From NCBI GenBank assembly GCA_029960045.1, contig JASCOV010000003.1:310001-374000 (forward strand): a stretch of 64,000 nucleotides of DNA, in the 5' to 3' direction. The stretch is from Flavobacteriaceae bacterium PS02293 (GTDB lineage: Bacteria > Bacteroidota > Bacteroidia > Flavobacteriales > Weeksellaceae). Below are positions 17,262 to 24,512 of this stretch, in pieces; the first letter of the stretch is position 1, and every line of letters starts with the position of its first letter. Below the pieces are notes generated by a model, which saw only the letters and a program-made list of their open reading frames with translations, made no database searches and was not told the origin of the DNA. The position numbers were made by a program, and so were the translations under genes.

Positions 17262-17287
17262 AGTCTCTGAAATCAGAGGCTTTTTTT
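17262..17287 (+). terminator. Intrinsic terminator shared by convergent genes
   Basis: 9-bp stem AGTCTCTGA / TCAGAGGCT (one G-T pair), T8 run. It overlaps the last codons of the minus-strand M48 gene. Confidence 0.7.
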
Positions 17288-18574
17288 ATTATAAAATTCG
17301 GCAATAAATTTTATGTCATCAAGGCTAAGATTCCACATAAAATTGAGAAATTGCTGATAACTTTCGTCTTGATTTTTGGGGTCAACTCTGTCCAGATAAC
17401 GGTTTAGTTTATAATTTTTTCTGGCTTCAAATATTTTTTCGAAGTTTTTCCCGAGCCAGTATTTGTAATAGTCTGTTTCCTGAGTTTCATTTTGCAATAA
17501 CTGTAATGCCGAATAAATACCAACTCCAAAATCCTCCGATTGATAAAAATTAGGCAAAAACTCAAGCCTCGCTGTTTTTTCCAAAACCTGAAATTCTGCA
17601 GAAGATTCAACTTTTTTAGTAGTTATATTTTGATCCGGAAATTGCGTGTCAAGATATTTGATTCTCAGGTCTAATTCCGGATGAGAAGCCACAGAATCTT
17701 TGTCAATTTTTTCCTTGTAATGAGAATAATCGTAAGTGGAAAAATCTTCTTTTTGCAACCATTTTTCTTTGAAAGGATGTTCCGGCAAATCGAAAAACTG
17801 TTTATAGGTTTCTGTTTTAAGAACTTTTGGAGAAATTGAATCAAACTTTTTCAGCATCACCAAAGCATTTTTGAACTCGGATTTAGCAAAATTTGATTTT
17901 AAATAATAAACATAGCCCAAAGAATCTGCTTCATTTTCTTGTTTTCTCTTTTCTGCACTGAATTTATATAATTGTCTTTTATAAATCTGATACGCTTTCT
18001 CACCCTTATTATTTTGTTCTGATACCAAACTTTTAAATTCCTCTTTTCCGTTTTTCTCAAATTTCATATCTGCCAATTGAGTTTTGATCGTGTGATCCAG
18101 AAAAAGATGTCCAAGCTCGTGACAAATGACGGATGCAAACTGATCCTGATTATCAACCCAATAGAAAAGTCCCATATTCACAACCAAAGTTCCGTCGCCC
18201 ATACAATAGGCATTTGGCGTATTATCTTTTTCTACAAGGATTTTTAGATTTGGAAAATTAAGGGAATTGCTTTTCAATATTTGATCAACAACGGTATTTA
18301 CATATTTATTAAATGCTGTATTGAAAACAAAATTCTTGCTCTTCACTTCTTCCTGAAAATATTTCTGAAATCTGGACAACGAATTTGACAGTTCTCGTCC
18401 GGTTTTTCCTTCGTATTTTTCTTTTTGCCTTTTATTAAAAACCTCTGTATCTTTTGTATAATTCGCCAGAAAGTTTTTCCTTTCCAAATAATCTGCAGTA
18501 TCAATAGGCTTGTAACTCTGAGCAGCATTAAAAGAGAAAATCCCTAACATTAAAATCAATAAAATTGTTCTCAT
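17273..18574 (-). CDS. M48 family metalloprotease, secreted
   Basis: 433 residues from MRTILLILMLG, with a signal peptide ending near FNAAQS. The zinc-binding motif HELGH is at about residues 152-156, and a third ligand Glu is likely in ENEADSLGY about 60 residues later. Family members (BepA/LoiP/HtpX relatives) degrade or help assemble envelope proteins. The region after 240 is helical and has no clear TPR. The start is the ATG at 18574, 15 nt from a promoter element; a TTG two codons upstream is less likely. Confidence 0.88.
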   Translation of the reverse strand: MRTILLILMLGIFSFNAAQSYKPIDTADYLERKNFLANYTKDTEVFNKRQKEKYEGKTGRELSNSLSRFQKYFQEEVKSKNFVFNTAFNKYVNTVVDQILKSNSLNFPNLKILVEKDNTPNAYCMGDGTLVVNMGLFYWVDNQDQFASVICHELGHLFLDHTIKTQLADMKFEKNGKEEFKSLVSEQNNKGEKAYQIYKRQLYKFSAEKRKQENEADSLGYVYYLKSNFAKSEFKNALVMLKKFDSISPKVLKTETYKQFFDLPEHPFKEKWLQKEDFSTYDYSHYKEKIDKDSVASHPELDLRIKYLDTQFPDQNITTKKVESSAEFQVLEKTARLEFLPNFYQSEDFGVGIYSALQLLQNETQETDYYKYWLGKNFEKIFEARKNYKLNRYLDRVDPKNQDESYQQFLNFMWNLSLDDIKFIAEFYNKKSL

Positions 18575-18588
18575 CAACAAAATTTTAA

Positions 18589-18596
18589 CAAAAATA
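18589..18596 (-). promoter_or_regulatory. Promoter -7 element for the M48 protease gene
   Basis: Minus-strand TATTTTTG, 14 nt upstream of the ATG at 18574. Confidence 0.45.
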
Positions 18597-18629
18597 ATCT
18601 TTTCCCATTATCATTATCACATTATCTAT

Positions 18630-18637
18630 ATTTTTGT
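18630..18637 (+). promoter_or_regulatory. Promoter -7 element (TATTTTTG)
   Basis: 16 nt upstream of the ATG at 18654; divergent from the M48 promoter 33 nt away. Confidence 0.45.
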
Positions 18638-18653
18638 AATTAAAGTTCTTGCA

Positions 18654-19796
18654 ATGCAAAAAGTAATTAAAATCGTCCTGCTGATATTAGCCTCCGCAAT
18701 TCTTCTGATTTATATCTCAGGATACAATTATCTTTTTAGCGCCATCAGACTTACTTATTTGAAAGGAGAAACAAATTCCACTATTGACGACGGAAAGAAT
18801 TTCCCTTCTCATCTTATTTCCAAAGGCAATTCCAAACCTTGGCAGACTGATATGAATTATAATAAAAAACCATTATCTCCGGAATTAGAAAAACACCTTA
18901 AAGAGACAGAATCAGTTTCATTTTTAGTCATTCAGCACGGGAAACTTTTGCAGGAACATTATTGGGATGGTTACAAAAAAAGAACGGCAAGTAATTCTTT
19001 CTCAATTGCCAAAACAATTACAGTTTTACTTTTAGGAAAAGCTATTGATGATGGTAGAATTATGGGAATTAATCAAAAATTTTCTGATTTCTATCCTGAT
19101 TTTTCTGAAAAGGAATTCGGCAACAAATTGACATTAGGAGATCTCGCTTCTATGCAATCCGGACTGGACTGGAAGGAAGATTATAAAGATATTTTCTCAA
19201 AAAACGCTGCAGCTTACTATGGATTTTCTACTGCAGATGTGGTTTTCCCAGCAAAATTCAAACAAAATCCAGGCGAAAAATTCGAATATCAAAGTGGCGC
19301 TTCTCAGCTTTTGGGATTTGCAGTTGGAAGAGCTATTGGAATGCCGCTCGCTTCCTACGCCTCAGCAAAACTATGGAAACCGCTCGGAATGGAACAAAAT
19401 GCAGAATGGTCAACAGATCAAATGGGAGTAGAAAAATCATTTTGCTGCATCCAATCCAACGCTCGTGATTTTGCAAAAATCGGATCTTTACTTCTGAACC
19501 GAGGAAAATTCGAGAATATTCCTTTGATTAACGAAAAATTTGTGGATCAAATGATAACGCCAACAGAAAACTCAAACGGTGTCTATGGTTTAGGCGTTTG
19601 GATAAATAATGATACAAAAATCCGCCATTATTATCTTCGTGGACTTTATGGTCAATATGTTATTGTTGTTCCGGAATATGATATGATTATCGTACGATTA
19701 GGAAATAAAGAAAGCGAGGAAAAGGATTCCAAAAACCGTCCAAAAGACATTGGATTTTACATTAATGAAACTTTGAAACTGACTGATAAAAATTAA
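18654..19796 (+). CDS. Serine hydrolase of the beta-lactamase / class C (S12) family
   Basis: 380 residues with an N-terminal membrane anchor or signal (about 5-24). Catalytic motifs: Ser117-x-x-Lys120 in SFSIAKT, Tyr-x-Ser in EYQSGAS (Tyr212), and a third motif likely around YLRGLYGQYVIVVP. Family members are esterases, D-amino-acid peptidases or penicillin-binding enzymes; nothing here indicates a true beta-lactamase. Its end overlaps the convergent TetR gene by 4 nt. Confidence 0.87.
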   Translation: MQKVIKIVLLILASAILLIYISGYNYLFSAIRLTYLKGETNSTIDDGKNFPSHLISKGNSKPWQTDMNYNKKPLSPELEKHLKETESVSFLVIQHGKLLQEHYWDGYKKRTASNSFSIAKTITVLLLGKAIDDGRIMGINQKFSDFYPDFSEKEFGNKLTLGDLASMQSGLDWKEDYKDIFSKNAAAYYGFSTADVVFPAKFKQNPGEKFEYQSGASQLLGFAVGRAIGMPLASYASAKLWKPLGMEQNAEWSTDQMGVEKSFCCIQSNARDFAKIGSLLLNRGKFENIPLINEKFVDQMITPTENSNGVYGLGVWINNDTKIRHYYLRGLYGQYVIVVPEYDMIIVRLGNKESEEKDSKNRPKDIGFYINETLKLTDKN

Positions 19797-20422
19797 TCCG
19801 TATCATAATCCAAAAGTGCAAAAACACTTAGCAAAATACTGCTTCTCAGTTTTTGTTCCGCTTCTTTCATATATTGAGCTTCATTCGTAGCCGGAATATA
19901 AAGTTCATAGAAATTACGATTTCTGATTACAAAAAGTGTCGAGCCAATAATCATTGTAAGAACATCTTCCGATTTCGGAGCGTTGTGAAAAACACCTGAA
20001 ACGATTCCTTTTTTCACAATATCATCTATCCTTGTTACGCAGATTTGATAAAACTCTAAAAGATCAACTTTCACACTGTCCTGAGTTCTGATTTCCTGCG
20101 TCACAAAACCGTGAAAATAGCTGTATTTAAAAAGCAGAGAAACGATGTAATTAATGATTTCTTTCATCTGCATTTCCGGTTTTCCTTCTTTTATCGTCTG
20201 TGCAAACTCAGAAAAACTTTCTTTTGTACGCTGAACCCGATATTGATAAAGGTAAGACATCATCTTTTCCTTAGATCCAAAATAATATGAAATCATCGCA
20301 ACATTGATGTTCGCTTTTGTGCAAATATCACGTACAGAGGTTCCATCAAAGCCTTTTTTGGCAATTAATTCTTCTGCGACATCCAGAATATTGATTTGTT
20401 TTTCTGTAAATTTTTTTCTCAT
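19793..20422 (-). CDS. TetR/AcrR family transcriptional regulator
   Basis: 209 residues. The N-terminal helix-turn-helix (about 8-55: ILDVAEELIAKKGF, then TSVRDICTKANINVAMISYYFGSKEKM) is typical TetR. The C-terminal ligand domain is variable and gives no effector. No efflux or target operon lies beside it, so its targets are unknown; the neighbouring convergent serine hydrolase is one candidate. Confidence 0.93.
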   Translation of the reverse strand: MRKKFTEKQINILDVAEELIAKKGFDGTSVRDICTKANINVAMISYYFGSKEKMMSYLYQYRVQRTKESFSEFAQTIKEGKPEMQMKEIINYIVSLLFKYSYFHGFVTQEIRTQDSVKVDLLEFYQICVTRIDDIVKKGIVSGVFHNAPKSEDVLTMIIGSTLFVIRNRNFYELYIPATNEAQYMKEAEQKLRSSILLSVFALLDYDTD

Positions 20423-20588
20423 ATACGATGAAAGATCTTATGTAAAATTAACATTTTTTTTGATTAATTAACATATAATTTATATTCATTTTTTTCGAGG
20501 ATTTAAAGAGACTATTCTATCGATAATTTATTCTAAATGAAGTCTGATTTGGCAGTTGTAATTTGCAATCTCAAAAAACTTAATTTCA

Positions 20589-20596
20589 TATCTTTG
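20589..20596 (+). promoter_or_regulatory. Promoter -7 element (TATCTTTG) abutting a start codon
   Basis: Perfect TAnnTTTG match that ends 3 nt before the ATG at 20600. Either the message is leaderless or this is a chance match. Confidence 0.4.
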
Positions 20597-20599
20597 ACT

Positions 20600-21223
20600 A
20601 TGGATTTTTTGGATTTTCATCATCATAAACCACATCAAATTGGGATTTATAACTTAAATCTTAATGAAGAAATTCCGAGTGGAAAATTCTCTGTTGGTCT
20701 TCATCCAAAAGATATTACAGAAAACTGGAAATCAGATTTTGAAAAAATCAAAACCATTTCGCTCTCAGAAAACTGTCTTGCAATCGGCGAATGTGGATTG
20801 GATGGATTAATTGATATCGATGAAAAACTTCAAAATGAAATATTTCAAGCACATATTTTCTGGGCAGAAGAGATCAAAAAACCAATCATCATCCATTGTG
20901 TGAGACGATTTTCTCAAGTTTTACATTATAAAACGGCTAAAGTTTCTTTGATTGTTCACGGATTTAATAAGAAAGAAAATATCGCCCAAGAACTTTTGGA
21001 AGCTGGCTTTTACCTGAGTTTTGGATATGCAGCACTAGAAAACTTATCTTTGCAAAACGTAATTAAAAACATTCCCATCCAAAGGTTATTTCTGGAAACT
21101 GACGATTCTGATTTTGACATCATAAAACTTTATGAAAAAGTATCTGAAATCAAATCTATCCCTCTGGAAAATCTGAAAAATCAAATGTGGGAAAACTTAA
21201 ATCATATTGTTAAAAATGGATAA
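20600..21223 (+). CDS. TatD family hydrolase (metal-dependent DNase-like)
   Basis: 207 residues from MDFLDFHHHKPH. The first metal-site pair is FHHH; the conserved CGLDG block with the catalytic Glu (AIGECGLDG) and the His in IIHCVR and IVHGF follow, and LETDDSDF carries the late Asp. It is shorter than typical TatD (about 260), as in a divergent Bacteroidota branch. The start at 20600 fits the conserved N-terminus; an earlier ATG at 20537 lies upstream of the promoter. Its end overlaps tcdA by 8 nt. Confidence 0.87.
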   Translation: MDFLDFHHHKPHQIGIYNLNLNEEIPSGKFSVGLHPKDITENWKSDFEKIKTISLSENCLAIGECGLDGLIDIDEKLQNEIFQAHIFWAEEIKKPIIIHCVRRFSQVLHYKTAKVSLIVHGFNKKENIAQELLEAGFYLSFGYAALENLSLQNVIKNIPIQRLFLETDDSDFDIIKLYEKVSEIKSIPLENLKNQMWENLNHIVKNG

Positions 21224-21941
21224 ATTTTGGCTGGAACGCACCGAATTATTGATAAAAGAAGAAGGCATTGAAAAACTTCAAAACGCTAAAGTTTTGGTGG
21301 TTGGTTTGGGTGGCGTTGGATCATTTGCTGCAGAATTTCTGGCTAGAGCTGGCATTGGAAAAATGGTTATTATAGATGGCGATGTTGTTGATATTACTAA
21401 TATTAATCGTCAGTTGCCTGCACTTCATTCAACAATTGGTCAACACAAAGTTGAGCTCGTTGGAGACAGATTGATGGACATTAATCCAAAACTCGATCTT
21501 ACCAAAATCAATGAGTTTTTGGAACCGGAAAGAATGCGGGAAATTCTACAATCCGAAAAATTCGACTATGTTCTGGATTGCATCGATTCTTTGACACCAA
21601 AAATTGCATTAATCATCGCTTGCAGAAGAACCAAAACCAAACTTGTATCATCTATGGGAGCCGGCGGGAAGTCTGATCCAAGCAAAGTGATGGTTCGCGA
21701 TATTCATAAAACCAATAATTGTCTGCTCGCAAGACAAGTGAGAAAACGCCTCAAAAAAGAGAAAATAGATAAAGGTTTCCGTTGCGTTTTTTCCACAGAA
21801 TTACAGGATGAAGAAAGCTTGAAAATGACGGATGGAACTAATTTTAAACGTTCTTTTTATGGAACTATTAGCTTTATTCCTGCGATTTTCGGATTATATG
21901 CAGCTGCAGAAGTGATTAATTATTTAACCGGAAAAGAGTAA
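21216..21941 (+). CDS. tcdA: tRNA threonylcarbamoyladenosine dehydratase
   Basis: 241 residues of the ThiF/E1-like fold. The ATP-binding GLGGVGSFAAEFLARAG (about 30-46) and IDGDVVDITNINRQLPA match TcdA (CsdL/YgdL), which converts t6A37 of tRNA to its cyclic form using ATP. The late segment KGFRCVFSTE is also typical. It overlaps tatD and lies 7 nt before rnpA, so the three genes form an operon linked by RNA maturation. Confidence 0.93.
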   Translation: MDKFWLERTELLIKEEGIEKLQNAKVLVVGLGGVGSFAAEFLARAGIGKMVIIDGDVVDITNINRQLPALHSTIGQHKVELVGDRLMDINPKLDLTKINEFLEPERMREILQSEKFDYVLDCIDSLTPKIALIIACRRTKTKLVSSMGAGGKSDPSKVMVRDIHKTNNCLLARQVRKRLKKEKIDKGFRCVFSTELQDEESLKMTDGTNFKRSFYGTISFIPAIFGLYAAAEVINYLTGKE

Positions 21942-21948
21942 TTTTCCG

Positions 21949-22320
21949 ATGAAAATAAACAGTTTCCCCACTCACGAAAAACTGAAGAGAAAATCAGAGA
22001 TCGACCATCTTTTTAAGAAAGGTAAGTGGCTGACTGTAGATAACATTCGGGTAATTCACATTAAATCCAACGAAAGTTTTTCTGTTCCTAATCATAGAGT
22101 CGGTGTTTCTGTTGGTAAGAAATTTTTCAAGAAAGCAGTCGATAGAAATCGCATAAAACGCTTACTAAGAGAATCTTATCGTTTAAATAAAAAAACTTAT
22201 CTGGAAGCTTTTAAAGAAAAATCAATCGTGATGATTTTTTGGACTTCTAAAGAAATGCCTGAGAGTTTTTCCGTGATTGAAAAACAATTTCTGAATCTCT
22301 GTAAAAAGAAATCTGAATAA
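21949..22320 (+). CDS. rnpA: Ribonuclease P protein component
   Basis: 123 residues. The RNR signature region reads SVGKKFFKKAVDRNRIKRLLRESYR (about 50-75), with the conserved basic helix that binds the RNase P RNA. It removes the 5' leader from pre-tRNAs. In many bacteria rnpA follows rpmH near oriC; here it follows tcdA, as is common in Flavobacteriia. Confidence 0.95.
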   Translation: MKINSFPTHEKLKRKSEIDHLFKKGKWLTVDNIRVIHIKSNESFSVPNHRVGVSVGKKFFKKAVDRNRIKRLLRESYRLNKKTYLEAFKEKSIVMIFWTSKEMPESFSVIEKQFLNLCKKKSE

Positions 22321-22440
22321 GAATTAGAGATTGAAGCTAGATTTTAGAAATTAGAATTCCATCATAAAAACTTACTGATTTTAATTAATTTATTTCAATT
22401 CTCAATTTATTTGTAATTTTAATCTCAAACAAAATTACAA

Positions 22441-23034
22441 ATGTCTGATATTTTACCTTACATTCTAAGCTCTTTTATCGGAATTGGATTGGCTGCGGCT
22501 TCTGGTTTCCGTGTCTTCTTACCTTTATTCGCTGTAAGTCTTGCTTCTTATTTGAATCTGATTCCTATGAGCGACAACTTCGAATGGTTGTCAGGATTGC
22601 CGACGCTCATCACTACTGGCGTTGCTACTTTGATTGAAATCTTGGCTTATTACATTCCGGTCGTTGATAATTTTCTGGATACTTTATCAATTCCTTTGGC
22701 GACGATTGCAGGATCAATTTTATTTGCCAGTCAGTTTATGGAATTGGGAACTTTTCCTCAATGGGCATTGGCATTGATTGCAGGTGGTGGAACTGCCGCT
22801 ACGATAGCATCCGGATTTGCCGGAACGCGAGCAGCGTCAACAGCTACAACTGCCGGGATTGGAAATAATTTGGTTGCTACAACAGAGACGGCTGGCGCTG
22901 GATTGATGTCCGTTCTTTCTATTTTTCTTCCTGTTCTTGCTTTTATTTTTGCTGTTGTGTTGATTGTTCTTGTTTTGTTTTTTGGAAGGAAGCTTTGGCG
23001 GAAGATGAAGACGCAGAATTCTGGGATATTCTAA
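22441..23034 (+). CDS. DUF4126 family membrane protein
   Basis: 197 residues with about five hydrophobic segments and an Ala/Gly/Thr-rich stretch (GGGTAATIASGFAGTRAASTATTAG, about residues 117-141). The N-terminal GLAAASGFRVFLPLF motif is typical of DUF4126. The family's function is unknown; it may be a transporter-like or scaffold protein. It lies 120 nt after rnpA and ends at a strong terminator. Confidence 0.88.
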   Translation: MSDILPYILSSFIGIGLAAASGFRVFLPLFAVSLASYLNLIPMSDNFEWLSGLPTLITTGVATLIEILAYYIPVVDNFLDTLSIPLATIAGSILFASQFMELGTFPQWALALIAGGGTAATIASGFAGTRAASTATTAGIGNNLVATTETAGAGLMSVLSIFLPVLAFIFAVVLIVLVLFFGRKLWRKMKTQNSGIF

Positions 23035-23040
23035 ATAAAA

Positions 23041-23067
23041 AAAGACCGCGGTTGCGGTCTTTTTTTA
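23041..23067 (+). terminator. Bidirectional intrinsic terminator
   Basis: 9-bp GC-rich stem AAAGACCGC / GCGGTCTTT, loop GGTT, with A run before and T8 run after. Serves both DUF4126 and the convergent DUF5689 gene. Confidence 0.92.
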
Positions 23068-23088
23068 TTTATGAAATTAAATTTCTAT

Positions 23089-24486
23089 TTACTGAACTTT
23101 AACATCATCTATTTGAATAGTTGTTGTAACGCCAGTGCCAGCTCCTTCATACTTGAAAAGGATAAATCCATTTCCAGTCAATGCTGCAGGAATATTATAT
23201 GTTCCAGCGTTTGTAAGAACACCGTACGCATTAGTTGGTGTCTTAGGAATTGTAAAATTTGATGTGATATCCGTCAATGTTGCCGTTGAAATATCGGTAC
23301 CTGGTGTATAGTTATTTGTGGTATAAACTTTAAGTGCATCACCGTTGTAGTATCCTACATTTACTCTGAAACTAAAATTATTAGCAGCTGTAAAATCCAC
23401 AGGCACAACAAAATAAGTTTGGAAAGCTCCATTTCCTGCATTTGCAGACATTTGGATATATTTGTTACTGCTAAATGTTTTTATTTGCCAATATCTGTTA
23501 CCAACATAAGCATAGTTAAGATATTTAGGGAACAAGGGCGAATCAACAGCATAACTTTCAAAATTTTCTGTAAATGAACCTGAATAAGTAATATCAGTTC
23601 CGCCCAATAGTCCTGTCGCAAAACGAGGATTTGTAAAATTGATATCACTTACACCTCTAATAATATTCTGGTAAGGAGTGGATCCTGTTCCATATTTGCT
23701 TACAACAAATGTAATATCTCCACTTTTATCAGGAATAACATAAGAAGTTCCTTTGAAAAACCCATCTGTTCTCACAATTCCCGTATTACCGTCTTTATCA
23801 ACTAAATTTCTATTAGTATCTACATAAGCTCCTGCAAGATCTTTATTCATCAATGGTAAACCTACCTCGTTAGAAGCAAATTGCACATTCTTAACAATTG
23901 CTAATGTATTTACATATTTTGGATCTTTAATTTGAGACAATGTCAATTCTTTCGGAACTATTGTTGCGATATCGAGACCATTACCATTACATACACCTGA
24001 GATAAATCTGCCGATAATAGATTCTGGTATTCTTCCAATTGCATAATCTGGATCTTTCACACCTAATGTGATGACATCATTAGATTTTCCAATTACCATC
24101 CCATTTGCTTTGATTCTGATATGCGCTCCCACAGGGAAATCAGTATAATTCATAGACTTATTAACGCCTACAACCAAACCAACAGTCGGATTTTCTGGTT
24201 TATCTTGGAAAGATATTGTTTTGTAAAAATTTCCGCTGGCATCAGAAGACACCACATATCCGTCAAAAATCACCGCTGGATTTGTAGCATCTTGTGCTGG
24301 CACAGTGTAAACACCAGCCGCTGGAGATTTTGCTACGAAATCTGCCATTGACATTGTTGGCGCATCAAACTTGTTGTTACACATCATCTCTGGTGCATCC
24401 CAATTATCATCCTTGATACACGAAATCTGGGTGGCTAGTAAAACGGCCGCACCAAGACTCATTTTGAAGTATTTTTTTATATTCAT
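23089..24486 (-). CDS. DUF5689-domain surface lipoprotein with jelly-roll (choice-of-anchor J-like) C-terminus
   Basis: 465 residues with lipobox TQISC (Cys about 23). The DUF5689 region (about 45-290) is an OB-like region that binds unknown ligands. The C-terminal part, from about 310 (GSFTENFESY), resembles choice-of-anchor J jelly-roll domains. It lies 26 nt downstream of a TonB receptor gene in the same operon and across from a secreted endonuclease. In Bacteroidota such lipoproteins act as the surface partner of the receptor, so it may help bind nucleic acid or phosphate compounds (inference). Confidence 0.85.
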   Translation of the reverse strand: MNIKKYFKMSLGAAVLLATQISCIKDDNWDAPEMMCNNKFDAPTMSMADFVAKSPAAGVYTVPAQDATNPAVIFDGYVVSSDASGNFYKTISFQDKPENPTVGLVVGVNKSMNYTDFPVGAHIRIKANGMVIGKSNDVITLGVKDPDYAIGRIPESIIGRFISGVCNGNGLDIATIVPKELTLSQIKDPKYVNTLAIVKNVQFASNEVGLPLMNKDLAGAYVDTNRNLVDKDGNTGIVRTDGFFKGTSYVIPDKSGDITFVVSKYGTGSTPYQNIIRGVSDINFTNPRFATGLLGGTDITYSGSFTENFESYAVDSPLFPKYLNYAYVGNRYWQIKTFSSNKYIQMSANAGNGAFQTYFVVPVDFTAANNFSFRVNVGYYNGDALKVYTTNNYTPGTDISTATLTDITSNFTIPKTPTNAYGVLTNAGTYNIPAALTGNGFILFKYEGAGTGVTTTIQIDDVKVQ

Positions 24487-24512
24487 TTTATTGCTTTTTT
24501 AAAAATTATTAA

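Noticed and set aside
18654..19796. Beta-lactamase resistance gene
   Set aside because: Has the SxxK and YxS motifs of the S12 family but an N-terminal anchor and overall form of a general serine hydrolase; no evidence for antibiotic hydrolysis.
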